From: Sphingobium sp. SYK-6
GTDB taxonomy: Bacteria > Pseudomonadota > Alphaproteobacteria > Sphingomonadales > Sphingomonadaceae
DNA: 64,000 nucleotides
Assembly: GCF_000283515.1 (NCBI RefSeq)
Contig: NC_015976.1
Span: 1,178,001-1,242,000, forward strand
Reading direction: 5' to 3'
In this document: positions 9,105 through 18,276 of the stretch, one piece after another
Layout of the letters: each line of letters starts with the position of its first letter
Numbering within the stretch: position 1 is the first letter of the stretch
Made by a program: the position numbers and the translations under genes
The notes under the pieces: generated by a model
Database searches by the model: none
Told to the model about the DNA's origin: nothing
The model's input: only the letters and a program-made list of their open reading frames with translations

Positions 9105-9929
9105 TCAAGGGGCGCCGTCGCCTCCCGCGCTGAGCGTCCGCAGCGCAATGTCGAGCTGGACACGCGAGATCTGGCCGACATGGCTTTGCCGCACGATGCC
9201 CTCGCCATCCACGAACAGGGTGGTGGGCAAGGCCTTTCCACCCGTGATCTCACCGAGTCGGCTGTCGGGGTCGAGCAGCACCGGCGCCGTGTTGAGGCGC
9301 TCGGTTTCCAGGAAACGCCGCACATGCCCGGCCGCTTCACCCTGATCGACGAGCAGGATGGGCGGCACGCCCGGTTCCGCCGCGGCTTGCACGAGCATCG
9401 GCAGCTCCCGCCGGCACGGCGGACACCATGTCGCCCAGAGATTGAGGACTACCGGTCCGCCTCTGACATCGCCGAGCGTGAGAGAGTCGCCGTCGAGACG
9501 TTCGAAGGCGAGCGACGCCGGCAACATCAGCGGCGGATCGCGGGGCGCCAGCCGCTCGAAGCCCGCCCAGATGAGCGTCAGCGCCGCGAGGAGGGCAAGG
9601 CCCTGAGCCACAGGGCGAGCGCGGCGGAGGGAGAGGACAAGGACGGCCCCCGCCGCGACGACGCCGGCCGCCCAGGACCAGCCGCCGAGCCAGACATGCA
9701 GCGCGGCGATCGGATCGAGCGCGAAGCTGACCCTATGTTGCCAGACATAGGCAGCTCGAGCCGCAATCAGCCCGGCGGCCAGGGCGAGCAGTCCCGGCCA
9801 GAAGGCCGAGCGCCGCCCGTCCCGGCACAGGCGCCATTCGCATGCGGTGAGGAACAGCAGCATCAGCGCGAGCGCCACGAGCCGGTCGAGCGGGACCATC
9901 ACCGGGCCGATATGGAGGATATTGCTCAT
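9105..9929 (-). CDS. membrane-anchored TlpA-like thiol:disulfide reductase
   Basis: This 274-residue protein has an N-terminal half of about four or five membrane helices, somewhat like a truncated prolipoprotein-diacylglyceryl-transferase (Lgt-like) bundle, then a periplasmic thioredoxin fold. The redox motif WATWCPPCRREL is at about residues 168-179, and the cis-proline segment GKALPTTLFVDGEG is present. Such proteins reduce disulfides during cytochrome c or copper-centre assembly. It lies directly downstream of the SCO and PCuAC genes on the same strand, which supports a role in cytochrome-oxidase copper loading. The fused membrane bundle is unusual for TlpA and deserves note. Confidence 0.82.
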   Translation of the reverse strand: MSNILHIGPVMVPLDRLVALALMLLFLTACEWRLCRDGRRSAFWPGLLALAAGLIAARAAYVWQHRVSFALDPIAALHVWLGGWSWAAGVVAAGAVLVLSLRRARPVAQGLALLAALTLIWAGFERLAPRDPPLMLPASLAFERLDGDSLTLGDVRGGPVVLNLWATWCPPCRRELPMLVQAAAEPGVPPILLVDQGEAAGHVRRFLETERLNTAPVLLDPDSRLGEITGGKALPTTLFVDGEGIVRQSHVGQISRVQLDIALRTLSAGGDGAP

Positions 9930-9954
9930 CGGGGTTCCTATCGGCCCGCATGTT

Positions 9955-10590
9955 TCAGGCGACCAGCCCGCGCAGCTCCGCGAGAGCGGATGCCTCGCTG
10001 TCCCGGTCGCTCAGCAGCGAGCGGAAGCGCCCCTCGCGATCCATCAGGATGACGAAGGCGCTGTGATCGATCGTGTAGTCGCCGCCGTCGACGGGCACTT
10101 TCTGGAAGAATACCCGAAAGGACTTTGCTGCCTGCGCGATTTGCGCTTCGCTGCCGGTGAGGCCGAGGATGGGCGTGCCGAACAGGTCGACATAGGCGCC
10201 TACGTCGGCTGGCTTGTCATGGCCGCTGTCCACCGACACGAAGACAATGCGGAACTTCTCGCCGTCCGCACCCATCGCCTTGCGCAGGTGCGCCATGCGG
10301 GAAAGCGTCGTGGGGCACACGTCCGGGCAGCGGGTGAAGCCGAAGAAGATGGCATAGGGCGTGCCCTTCAGCGTCTCGGGCGTCACGGGCTTGCCGTTCC
10401 GGTCGACCAGCGAGAAACGGCTGCCGATGTCCGGTGGGGCCTGCGTGCCGACCGAGCCCGGGCTTGCGCCGGGCGTCCCGGTCAGCCGCATCGCGAGCAG
10501 GACGCCGCCCGCAAGCGCGACGAGGCCGATCGCCAGCCAGAGCCAGAGGCGCAGTCGGGACAAGGGCGAGCGCGTGTCAGTGCGAGTCAT
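9955..10590 (-). CDS. SCO1/SenC family copper chaperone
   Basis: The product is 211 residues with an N-terminal membrane anchor (LWLAIGLVALAGGVLLA). The copper-binding motif CPDVCPTT lies in FFGFTRCPDVCPTTLSRM near residue 114, and the distal histidine is in YTIDHSAFVIL, as expected for SCO proteins. These deliver copper to the CuA site of cytochrome c oxidase. The start overlaps the end of the PCuAC gene by 14 bp, so the two are co-translated. SCO plus PCuAC is a well-known functional pair in CuA assembly. Confidence 0.92.
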   Translation of the reverse strand: MTRTDTRSPLSRLRLWLWLAIGLVALAGGVLLAMRLTGTPGASPGSVGTQAPPDIGSRFSLVDRNGKPVTPETLKGTPYAIFFGFTRCPDVCPTTLSRMAHLRKAMGADGEKFRIVFVSVDSGHDKPADVGAYVDLFGTPILGLTGSEAQIAQAAKSFRVFFQKVPVDGGDYTIDHSAFVILMDREGRFRSLLSDRDSEASALAELRGLVA

Positions 10591-11083
10591 GGCTGTTGCC
10601 TCCGTGCGCGTCCTTGCCGGCAGTGCCGTGGGTCACCGCCTCGACCCGGAAGCGAACCGCCACGTCGCCCGCGCGAGCGAACCGCAAAGTTACGGGAAAA
10701 GTCTCGCCGCGCCTGAGCGGACGCTTGAGGCGCATGAACATGATGTGGAAGCTGCCTGGCTTTAGCGCCACCGATCCGCCCGGCGGGATAGCGAGCCCGT
10801 CCCGCAGCGGGCGCATGCGCATCACACCGCCGTCCATGCTCATGGTGTGGATCTGTACTTCGGCCGCAACGGGCGTGCTGCCTCCGAGGAGTCTGTCTGG
10901 GGCTTTGCCCTTGTTGCCGATGGTCAGGAAACCGCCGCCGGCGCTCTGGCCCTGCGCGGTTTCGCGCGCCCAGGGGGCCGTGATCTCCAGGGTTCCGGCG
11001 GTCGTCGTCTGGGCGGACGTAGCGGTTGGGGCGAGCGTGGCGGCAAGCGCAAAAGCGGCAGGAATGAGGGTATGACGGATCAT
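10577..11083 (-). CDS. PCu(A)C periplasmic copper chaperone
   Basis: Starting at 11083 (MIRHTLIP) gives 168 residues with a signal peptide ending near TSAQ. The copper ligands of the DUF461/PCu(A)C family are visible as HTMSMDGGVMRMRPL and, 21 or so residues later, FHIMFM. A C-terminal histidine-rich tail (THGT, HGGNSHDSH) may add metal affinity. PCu(A)C passes copper to SCO or directly to the CuA centre. It sits immediately upstream of the SCO gene on the same strand. Confidence 0.92.
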   Translation of the reverse strand: MIRHTLIPAAFALAATLAPTATSAQTTTAGTLEITAPWARETAQGQSAGGGFLTIGNKGKAPDRLLGGSTPVAAEVQIHTMSMDGGVMRMRPLRDGLAIPPGGSVALKPGSFHIMFMRLKRPLRRGETFPVTLRFARAGDVAVRFRVEAVTHGTAGKDAHGGNSHDSH

Positions 11084-11179
11084 GGTCCGGTCTCCGAAAG
11101 AAAAGGATGCGGTGGGGCAGGTCAGCCCCGGGGACTGGCTGGCGACGAAAGCCGCCATCGCCATTGAAGGCGCGATGGA

Positions 11180-11680
11180 TCAGGCGCGCGTGGGCGGACC
11201 ACGCAGCGGCGGGCGCAGACGTGCGCTCTCGCGGGCAAGCTGCCAGGCGGGAAGCGGCGGTACAGGCCGGGCCGCGTGCCGGTCCGGTTCCACCGTCGGA
11301 AAGGGCTCTGCCTCCGCCAGCAGTGGTGCCGCCAGTGCCGAAAAGGCGCAGGGCTGATCTCCGGCTCCGGTATCGCGATGGTCCTCGTTCCCGTCCGCGT
11401 CAGCGGGGAGGGCGATCGTTATCGAGGCCGGACCGGTGCCGGTGCAGAGGGCGACGCTGAGCGACTTGTGCTCCACTGCGGTCATGTAGCCGGCGGGCAT
11501 GAGCAGCTTGAACGCCAGCGCGACGCACAGCATCAATGCCGCCCCGCGGCGATGAGCAAGGAGAAGGCGGCGCAAGCGATCCACGCTTCGCCAATAGGAC
11601 GCTGCGCTGCCCGTGTCACGCGGGAGCAGTGGTCCGCCGGCCGGGGATGGCGCGGCCGGGTGAGCAGCAGCCTGGGTCAT
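11180..11680 (-). CDS. DUF2946-like protein of a copper-assembly operon
   Basis: Taken from the ATG at 11680 the product is 166 residues; longer starts at 11719 or 11842 lack a clear ribosome site, so the start is uncertain. It has one membrane segment (ALMLCVALAFKLLMPAGYM), the LCTGTG and DQPCAFSALAAPLL segments, and a proline/arginine end with LRGPP. This pattern fits DUF2946-family proteins, which often accompany copper proteins, as here with PCuAC downstream. Their function is not established. It is divergent from the YciI gene. Confidence 0.65.
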   Translation of the reverse strand: MTQAAAHPAAPSPAGGPLLPRDTGSAASYWRSVDRLRRLLLAHRRGAALMLCVALAFKLLMPAGYMTAVEHKSLSVALCTGTGPASITIALPADADGNEDHRDTGAGDQPCAFSALAAPLLAEAEPFPTVEPDRHAARPVPPLPAWQLARESARLRPPLRGPPTRA

Positions 11681-11825
11681 CCGAAACACGCCATTTACCC
11701 CCGCATCGCCAACTTCCATAATATGCAAGGAAGTACGGGCCGGCCTTGAATGGCCCGCTTCTGACGGAGAGGACTGAACGTGCGCGGGCCCCAGCTCTGG
11801 CCCGCAGCTATTCTGGAGGCAGAAT

Positions 11826-12188
11826 ATGAGCGAGACCGGCACTTATCTCGCGGTTTTCACGAGCAACAAGTCGAGCCCGCGCTGGCAGGCCTGGTATGCG
11901 ATGTCCGATGAGGAGCGCCGCGCCAGGGATGAGGAAGGCCTTGCCGCGCTGAAGGCCTGGGACGAGGCCAACAGGGATTCGATCGTCTATGAAGGCGGTC
12001 CGCTCGGCCCGACCAAGCGGACTTCCCCGGCTGGCGTGGCGGATGCAGTGAATGAGCTGACGGTCTTCGTGGTCGTGCGTGCCCGATCGCATGAGGCGGC
12101 GGCCAGGCTGTTCGAAGGCCATCCGCACTTCACGATCTTCCCGTGCGACTCCGTCGATGTGATGCCTCTCCTCGGTCCCAACGCATGA
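11826..12188 (+). CDS. YciI-like (YCII domain) protein
   Basis: This 120-residue protein has GGAGG six bases before its ATG. It shows the alpha-beta ferredoxin-like layout of YCII-related proteins, with a [16 protein letters not shown] segment and an [15 protein letters not shown] segment close to that of the larger YciI relatives. Most such proteins have no proven role; some act as dehydrochlorinase-like enzymes. It overlaps the next gene by 4 bp, forming a two-gene operon. Confidence 0.75.
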   Translation: MSETGTYLAVFTSNKSSPRWQAWYAMSDEERRARDEEGLAALKAWDEANRDSIVYEGGPLGPTKRTSPAGVADAVNELTVFVVVRARSHEAAARLFEGHPHFTIFPCDSVDVMPLLGPNA

Positions 12189-12535
12189 CCCGGCATCGTA
12201 TCTATTCCATGAGCTTTGCCAGCGTCTATCCGCTCTACGTTGCCAAGGCGGGAAGGAAGGGGCGCAACGCCGGCGAAGTCGACGAGATCGTCCGCTGGCT
12301 GACGGGCTATGCGCAGCAGGAGATCGCGGGCCATCTGGAGAAGCAGACGAGCTTTGAGGATTTTTTCGCCCAGGCCCCCGCTCTCAATCCGGCCAGACAT
12401 CTTATCAAGGGAACGATCTGCGGCGTCCGCGTGGAAGAGATCGAGGAGCCGCTGATGCGGGAAATCCGCTATCTGGACAAGCTGGTCGACGAGCTTGCGA
12501 AGGGCAAGGCCATGGAGAAGATCCTCCGGACATGA
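12185..12535 (+). CDS. DUF2200 family protein
   Basis: The product is 116 residues from the ATG at 12185, which overlaps the YciI stop. The sequence [22 protein letters not shown] followed by [18 protein letters not shown] and [13 protein letters not shown] matches the conserved DUF2200 pattern, including the end [18 protein letters not shown]. No biochemical function is known for the family. It is probably co-expressed with the YciI-like gene and is convergent with the aconitase-family gene. Confidence 0.85.
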   Translation: MTRHRIYSMSFASVYPLYVAKAGRKGRNAGEVDEIVRWLTGYAQQEIAGHLEKQTSFEDFFAQAPALNPARHLIKGTICGVRVEEIEEPLMREIRYLDKLVDELAKGKAMEKILRT

Positions 12536-12568
12536 AACGGCGGGGCGGCCGGATCGCCATCATCGCAT

Positions 12569-15193
12569 TCAGGCGCGCACGCCCCCCTGCTCCCAGCCAC
12601 CCAGCGGTACGGCCGTCCCATATTGCGCGCGGAGACGAGCGAAGAGTCCGCCTGCCGTGAGCAGCGCGATCTGGCTGCGCGCGCGAGCATCCACCTGCGC
12701 CTCATGCTGGCTGATCAGGCTTCCATCCGCGGCCATGAAACGCAGCGTGACGATGGGGCGCGCGGGCGTGAGGCAGTCCGTACCCAGAATGTCGATGCGC
12801 AGCGCCGGGTCGGGAGCCGGCAGCGAAGCGTCGGCCGGCAGCAGGACGGGCAGCACGCCCATGGCGATGAGATTGTTGCGGTGAATGCGCTCGAAGCTGC
12901 GCGCGAGGATGGCACGGATACCGAGCAGGGCCGTGCCCTTTGCCGCCCAGTCCCGCGCGGAGCCGGTGCCGTAATTCTCGCCCGCGATGACCACGAGCGG
13001 GATGCCCCGCGTTGCGAAGGCGGTGGCGGCATCGAAGACGGATGTGCGCTGCCCGTCCGGGCCAAGGGCAAGATTGCCGGTGGCCCCGGCAAGCCGGTTG
13101 TCCAGCCGTTGATTGTCGAATGTGCCGCGAATCATGACATGGTGATTGGCGCGCCGGTCACCATAGCCACCAAGCCGCTCCGTCGGCACGCCGCGCGCGC
13201 GCAGATGGAGCCCGGCAGGCGAGTCAGGGCGTATGCGGGAAATCGGCGAGATGTGATCGGTGGTCACATTGTCACCCAGCCAGAGCAGCGCTCGCGCATC
13301 GATGATGTCACCGCGCGCGCCGGCCTGATCGGCGCCGAAAAAGGGCGGTGGCTGGATGAAAGCGGAGTCCGCATCCCAGGGGAAGCAAGGCGCCTGCGGG
13401 GCGGGAAGCGCATCCCATGCTGTGTCCTCGGGTGGCTCGGGCGTCTCGGTGCGCAGGGCGCGCTCGGCGACCGCCACCATGGCGGCAATCTCTTCCGCTT
13501 CCGGCCAGATGTCTGCCAGCATGACCGGCACGCCGTTCCGATCGGTGCCGAGAGGCGCTGCGGAGAGATCGATACAGAGCGACCCGGCCAGAGCGCCCGC
13601 GACCACCAGCGGTGGCGAGGCCAGATAGTTGGCGCGCACATCCGGATGAATCCGGTTCTCGAAGTTGCGGTTGCCCGAAAGCAGGGCAGTGAGCAGAGAG
13701 GGCGCATCCTCCGGCCCCGACGCAATCTCCGCCTTCAGGTCGCCTGAATTGCCGACACAGGTGGTGCAGCCAAAGCCCACCAGATGGAAGCCCAGCGCAT
13801 CCAGATCGTCCTGCAGGCCACATAGGCGCAGCATGTGCGCGATGCGGCGCGAGCCCGGCGCCAGCGAGGTCTTAACCCAGGGCGGCACGGCAAGGCCGCG
13901 CGCGCGGGCCTTGCGGGCGAGCAGCCCGGCCGCGATCATGAGATGCGGGTTGGCGGTGTTGGTGCAACTCGTGATGGCCGCGATCGCGATGGCGCCGTCC
14001 CCGCATGTGCCGGGCGCGGGCGGCGGCCCCATGTCCGGGAAGCTCTCCCTCAGGCTGGCGGGAACGTCCGGCAGAGCGCGCAGCTGCTGCGGGCGGCTCG
14101 GCCCGGCCATGACAGGCGCCAGATCGTCAAGCGCGATGTCGATCGTGCGGCTGTAGCGGCGCTCCGGGCCAGCATCGCGCCATAGCCCTGTCGCCAGCGC
14201 ATAGGTGCGGTAGCGCGCTATGGCCTCGGGCTGTCTCCCATTGGCGGCCAGATAGTCGAGCGTTTGGTCGTCGACCGGGAACAGGGCGGCGGTCGCGCCA
14301 TATTCCGGGCACATGTTCGATATGGCCGCGCGGTCTGCCAGCGCCAGATGATCGAGCGCATCGCCCGCGAACTCGACGATCTGGTCGACGACGCCAGCCG
14401 CGCGCAGTCGCGCTGTCACATGCAGCGCGATGTCCGTCGCCATCACGCCGGGACGAGGGTGCCCGGTCAGGCGAACGAGACAGACGCGCGGGAGCGGGAC
14501 GGGCAGGGGATGGCCCAGCGCCGCCATTTCCGCCTCGATGCCGCCCACGCCCCAGCCGAGAATGCCGAGCGCGTTGACCATGGTCGTGTGACTGTCCGTG
14601 CCGATGACCGTCTGCGCGGCGGTCCACGCCGGTTGGTGCGGGAGCGGGCTCGCCACCTCGCTGAGTTGCTCCAGGTTGATCTGGTGGCAGATGCCATGCC
14701 CCGGAGGCACGACGCGCAGGCGCGGGAAACTACGCTGCGCCCATTTGAAGAAGCTGTAGCGTTCCGCGTTGCGTGCATATTCGAGCGCGAGGTTGCAGGC
14801 GAGAGCCTCCGACGTTCCGCTGTGATCGACGCGGACGCTGTGATCGATCACCAGATCGATGGGGATGGCGGCATCCACGCCGCCGGGTGCCCCGCCGTGC
14901 GCGACATGATGATCGCGCAGCGCGGCGAGATCGGCCAGCACGGCGACGCCTGCCGTATCCTGCAGGAGGATGCGCGAGGGTCGGAAGGGAATCTCCGCGC
15001 CATCCAGCGCGCCATGGGTCAGCCAGTCGTCGAAGGAAGCCAGCCACGGCGCAGGATCGGCTTCATGCGCGAGGATATTCTCCAGCAGGATGAGCAGCGA
15101 TCGCGGCAGGGCAGCGAGGCGACCGCGCTCCGCCGCATCGAGCCGCTGCCAGGGCGTCGCGATGCCGGCTTCCCGGGCAGGCGTCGCGTTCAT
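12569..15193 (-). CDS. aconitase-family hydratase (AcnA type) in an aromatic-degradation operon
   Basis: The product is 874 residues from the ATG at 15193, which overlaps the stop of the lyase gene (ATGA). Motifs of one-chain aconitases are complete: GTDSHTTMVNALGILGWGVGGIEAE, the iron-sulphur cysteines in AITSCTNTANP and in FGCTTCVGNSG, and the C-terminal swivel block AGENYGTGSARDWAAKGT. It could therefore be a working citrate aconitase. Its position after a citramalyl-CoA-lyase-like gene, opposite an IclR regulator and next to a gentisate-type operon, makes a catabolic hydratase for maleate, citraconate or mesaconate an attractive alternative. That specificity is inference. Confidence 0.88.
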   Translation of the reverse strand: MNATPAREAGIATPWQRLDAAERGRLAALPRSLLILLENILAHEADPAPWLASFDDWLTHGALDGAEIPFRPSRILLQDTAGVAVLADLAALRDHHVAHGGAPGGVDAAIPIDLVIDHSVRVDHSGTSEALACNLALEYARNAERYSFFKWAQRSFPRLRVVPPGHGICHQINLEQLSEVASPLPHQPAWTAAQTVIGTDSHTTMVNALGILGWGVGGIEAEMAALGHPLPVPLPRVCLVRLTGHPRPGVMATDIALHVTARLRAAGVVDQIVEFAGDALDHLALADRAAISNMCPEYGATAALFPVDDQTLDYLAANGRQPEAIARYRTYALATGLWRDAGPERRYSRTIDIALDDLAPVMAGPSRPQQLRALPDVPASLRESFPDMGPPPAPGTCGDGAIAIAAITSCTNTANPHLMIAAGLLARKARARGLAVPPWVKTSLAPGSRRIAHMLRLCGLQDDLDALGFHLVGFGCTTCVGNSGDLKAEIASGPEDAPSLLTALLSGNRNFENRIHPDVRANYLASPPLVVAGALAGSLCIDLSAAPLGTDRNGVPVMLADIWPEAEEIAAMVAVAERALRTETPEPPEDTAWDALPAPQAPCFPWDADSAFIQPPPFFGADQAGARGDIIDARALLWLGDNVTTDHISPISRIRPDSPAGLHLRARGVPTERLGGYGDRRANHHVMIRGTFDNQRLDNRLAGATGNLALGPDGQRTSVFDAATAFATRGIPLVVIAGENYGTGSARDWAAKGTALLGIRAILARSFERIHRNNLIAMGVLPVLLPADASLPAPDPALRIDILGTDCLTPARPIVTLRFMAADGSLISQHEAQVDARARSQIALLTAGGLFARLRAQYGTAVPLGGWEQGGVRA

Positions 15194-16155
15194 GCTCCGG
15201 CGCGCCGGGCCCTGAGCGCCGCCAGGCTTCCGCCGGTCTTGACCTTTCCGGGCAGCGGATGCCCGACGATCTCCTCGGCCAGGATGGCGCAGTCGATCAG
15301 CTTTTCCAGATCGATGCCGGTTCCGATGCCCATTTCCTCGCACATAAACACGAAGTCCTCGGTGCAGATATTGCCGGCCGCACCGGCATGGGCGGCGAAG
15401 GGGCAGCCGCCCAGACCTGCCACCGCGGCATCGAAATGTGCGACTCCCATCTGGAGTCCTGCATAGGCGTTGGCGAGCCCGAGCCCGCGCGTGTCATGCA
15501 AGTGGAGCGAGAGCGCCACATCGGGATTGGCATCCTGCACCGCGCCGACCACCTGCCGAATACGTTCAGGCGTGGCCCAGGCCATGGTGTCGCCAAGGCC
15601 GATGAGGCCAAGGTCCTCGCCATGGTCGCGCGCGATGGCGCGCATGTCCGCGACGAGCCCCACCACCCGATCGACCGGCACGTCCCCATCAAAATTGCAG
15701 CCGAACGCAGCGGTGACGAAGCCGGTGCGCACCGGGATGCCATGCGCCTGATACATGTCGATCAGCTCGGGCTGCGCGGCGAGCTGCTGGGCCGGGTCGC
15801 GGTTCTGGTTGCGCTTGAGGAAGGCGTTGGAAGCATAGAGCGTCAGCTTGCCTTCCAGATGAAGCCTTCCGGTCGCGATCGCGCGCTCGAGGCCGCGCTG
15901 GTTGAGCCACAGGCCGGTATACTGGACGCCGGGACGCGGAGTCAGGCCGGCGACGACGGCTTCCGCATCGGCCATGCCCGGCACTTTTTGGGGATGCACG
16001 AAGGACGTGACCTGGATATGGTCGAGCCCGGTATCCGCCAGCGCATCGATGAGACGGATCTTCTGATCCGTGCTGATCGGTCCCTTCTCGATCTGGAAGC
16101 CCTCGCGGGGGCCTTCCTCCTTGATGTGGACACGCGTGGGCAGGCTGGTCATCAT
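15190..16155 (-). CDS. HMG-CoA lyase-like enzyme, possible (R)-citramalyl-CoA lyase
   Basis: Started at the tandem ATGs at 16155/16152, after a GGGGA site, the product is about 321 residues. It has the HMGL-like TIM-barrel pattern: EEGPREGFQIEKG at the start, LHLHDTRGLGLANAYAG, and the signature AAVAGLGGCPFAAHAGAAGN with the mobile-loop cysteine. Family members split HMG-CoA or citramalyl-CoA into acetyl-CoA and a keto acid. A CaiB-type CoA-transferase lies nearby, and CoA-transferase plus HMGL-like lyase pairs are known for (R)-citramalate breakdown. I therefore favour citramalyl-CoA over HMG-CoA, without proof. It is followed by the aconitase-family gene in the same operon. Confidence 0.85.
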   Translation of the reverse strand: MMTSLPTRVHIKEEGPREGFQIEKGPISTDQKIRLIDALADTGLDHIQVTSFVHPQKVPGMADAEAVVAGLTPRPGVQYTGLWLNQRGLERAIATGRLHLEGKLTLYASNAFLKRNQNRDPAQQLAAQPELIDMYQAHGIPVRTGFVTAAFGCNFDGDVPVDRVVGLVADMRAIARDHGEDLGLIGLGDTMAWATPERIRQVVGAVQDANPDVALSLHLHDTRGLGLANAYAGLQMGVAHFDAAVAGLGGCPFAAHAGAAGNICTEDFVFMCEEMGIGTGIDLEKLIDCAILAEEIVGHPLPGKVKTGGSLAALRARRAGA

Positions 16156-16201
16156 AGAGATCCCCGAGCGATGAGTGGAAGGTGACTTCCCGAGAAAGTC
16201 A

Positions 16202-16238
16202 TTGACATAATGGACCGTTGTTCCGTTAAGTAGAACAA
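16202..16238. promoter_or_regulatory. iclR/lyase divergent promoter with cluster operator
   Basis: A TTGACA -35 at 16202-16207 faces the iclR gene. The palindrome GTTCC-7 bp-AGAAC at 16220-16236, with extended arms TTGTTC/GAACAA at 16218-16223 and 16233-16238, overlaps where its -10 should be. It has the same 5-7-5 layout as sites at five other promoters of the island and would suit autoregulation plus control of the lyase-hydratase operon. Confidence 0.65.
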
Positions 16239-16268
16239 TATGGACGGAGCAGTGAAGAGAGGATGGCC

Positions 16269-16982
16269 ATGAATTCGAAGGCAGGCGTCGCGGCGGTGGA
16301 CCGTGCATTCGACATTCTGCATGCCTTCAGCCGCGAGAAGCCGGTGCTCACGCTTGCCGAAATCTCCCGCAACACCGGTCTCTACAAGAGCACGATCCTC
16401 CGGCTGATGGGATCCCTGGAGAAATACGGCTTCGTCTGGCAGCGGGCGGATGGCAATTACCAGCTTGGGCCCGGCTTGCTCAGCCTCGCGAGCATCTTCC
16501 AGGACAGCTTCAGCCTGCGCGAATTCGTGGAGCCCGTGCTCGAGGAACTGGTGACGGCGACCAACGAAGGCGCGACTTTCTTCATTGACGACGGCAACGA
16601 GCAACTCTGCCTGTTCCGCGTCGACGGCCGTCACGCCATCCGGGATTACAACATCCGCGTGGGCGACCGGCGCCCGATGAACAACGGCGCGGCGGCGACG
16701 ATCTTCCGCCGGTTCACGCAGGAGTCGGGCCTTGCGCTGACGCCCGAGATGTTCATGGCCGAATCCTTCGGCAGCGTCGAACCGGAGATGGCGGCGCTGG
16801 CGACACCCGTGTTCGGCGCCAATAACGCGCTGATGGGCGTCCTCACCCTGTCCGGCCCGATCACGCGCTTCAATCCCGAGCATGCCGAGGGGATCAAGCC
16901 TGCGCTCGTGGAAGCGAGCATTCGGCTTTCGATCAGCCTCGGGGCATCGCCCGCGCGGTTCGCAGCGTTGCGCGGCGGCTGA
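16269..16982 (+). CDS. IclR family transcriptional regulator
   Basis: The product is 237 residues from the ATG at 16269, with AGAGG six bases upstream; an ATG at 16263 is a weaker choice. Residues 5-65 form the IclR winged helix (AVDRAFDILHAFS, LTLAEISRNTGLYKSTILRLMGSLEKYGFV). The C-terminal effector domain follows, with RRPMNNGAAATIF and the GVLTLSGPITRF segments. Such proteins bind aromatic or small-acid effectors. It is divergent from the lyase-hydratase operon and convergent with the FAH-to-CaiB operon, and a palindromic operator covers its own promoter, so it is the first candidate for control of the island. Confidence 0.9.
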   Translation: MNSKAGVAAVDRAFDILHAFSREKPVLTLAEISRNTGLYKSTILRLMGSLEKYGFVWQRADGNYQLGPGLLSLASIFQDSFSLREFVEPVLEELVTATNEGATFFIDDGNEQLCLFRVDGRHAIRDYNIRVGDRRPMNNGAAATIFRRFTQESGLALTPEMFMAESFGSVEPEMAALATPVFGANNALMGVLTLSGPITRFNPEHAEGIKPALVEASIRLSISLGASPARFAALRGG

Positions 16983-17032
16983 GCGCGCGGCACGCGCTGT
17001 CGCAAGCATGGATCCCGCTCCCGCCCGCACGA

Positions 17033-18274
17033 TCAGATCGCGCCTTCGGCACGCAGCCTGGCCAGTTCGTCGGTGTCGACGCCGAGTGCCGTGAATACGA
17101 CTTCATTGTCCGCGCCCAGCACGGGCGGGGCGGATCGGGCGCCCGGGCGACCGTCCCCCAATGCGAAGCCGGCGCGCACGACTTTCACGTCCTCGATCCC
17201 GGCCTGTCCCAGCGGCAGTGCCTGCACGAGGTCGCGCGCGACGATCTGCGGATGTGCGAGTGCGCCGGGCACCGTGAGGATACGTCCCGCCGGAATGCCG
17301 GCAGCGTTGAGCTGCGTTTCCCAGTCCTGCGCGGTCCTCGCCGCCAACGCTTCATCGAGAAGGGCATTGAGCGCTTCGCGATTGGCCTTGCGCGCCTCGC
17401 GATCGACGAAGCGAGGATCGCCTGCAAGGTCGGGGCGCGCGATGATGTCGCACAGCGCCTCGAACTGCTCCTGCTTGTTCGCGGCGATATTGAGCGGACC
17501 ATCGGCGGCGCGGAAAGCACCGGAGGGCGCCGCGGTCATGTTCTGGTTGCCGATCGGCTTCGCCTCGACACCGGCGATGAGATAATTGGAGACGGCCCAG
17601 CCCATCGCGGAGATGGTGGAATCCAGCATCGAAAGGTCGATGTAGCAGCCCTTGCCGGTGCGCTCGCGCCGGAACAGGGCGCTGGCGACGGCGAAGGCGG
17701 CGCCCATGCCGCCCAGCGTGTCGCACAGTGGATAGCCCACACGCAGCGGCGCGGATTGCGCGTCGCCGGTGATGCTCATCACGCCGGAATAGCCCTGCAC
17801 GATCTGGTCATAGGCCGGATTGGCGCTGAGCGGCCCGCTCTGGCCGAAGCCGGAAATGGCACAATAGACGATGCGGGGATTGATCTCCTGCACCGCGTCC
17901 CGGGAGAAGCCGAGCCGCTCCATCACCCGAGGCCGGAAATTCTCGACGATCACGTCCGCCGTGCCGAGCAGCTGGGTGAACAACGCCTTGCCGCCCGGCG
18001 TCTTGAGATCGAGCGTCACGGACTTCTTGCCGGCATTCTGGGCAAGGAAGGACGTACCCATCAGCGCCTCGTTGAGCGCCGGGGAGGCGCCGAGCTTGCG
18101 GGCGAGGTCGCCGCCCGCCGGGTTCTCCACCTTGATGACTTCCGCGCCGAGCATGGCCATCTGATAAGTGGCATAGGGACCGGAGAGCACATTGGTCAGA
18201 TCGAGCACCCGCACGCCCTCCAGCAGATCGGCGGGCGGCAGGTGGCTTTCGTCGGCAGCGGATCGGGCAATCAT
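17033..18274 (-). CDS. CaiB/BaiF (class III) CoA-transferase
   Basis: This 413-residue protein begins within LLEGVRVLDLTNVLSGPYATYQMAMLGAEVIKVENP, the hallmark of class III CoA-transferases, and the catalytic aspartate is in KGCYIDLSMLDST. The family moves CoA between carboxylic acids, for example succinyl-CoA to (R)-citramalate, carnitine or formyl/oxalate. It is the last gene of an operon of FAH hydrolase, cupin dioxygenase and flavin hydroxylase, two bases after the hydroxylase. With the HMGL-like lyase nearby, a dicarboxylate such as (R)-citramalate or malate is the likely acceptor; this is inferred. Confidence 0.9.
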   Translation of the reverse strand: MIARSAADESHLPPADLLEGVRVLDLTNVLSGPYATYQMAMLGAEVIKVENPAGGDLARKLGASPALNEALMGTSFLAQNAGKKSVTLDLKTPGGKALFTQLLGTADVIVENFRPRVMERLGFSRDAVQEINPRIVYCAISGFGQSGPLSANPAYDQIVQGYSGVMSITGDAQSAPLRVGYPLCDTLGGMGAAFAVASALFRRERTGKGCYIDLSMLDSTISAMGWAVSNYLIAGVEAKPIGNQNMTAAPSGAFRAADGPLNIAANKQEQFEALCDIIARPDLAGDPRFVDREARKANREALNALLDEALAARTAQDWETQLNAAGIPAGRILTVPGALAHPQIVARDLVQALPLGQAGIEDVKVVRAGFALGDGRPGARSAPPVLGADNEVVFTALGVDTDELARLRAEGAI

Positions 18275-18276
18275 GG

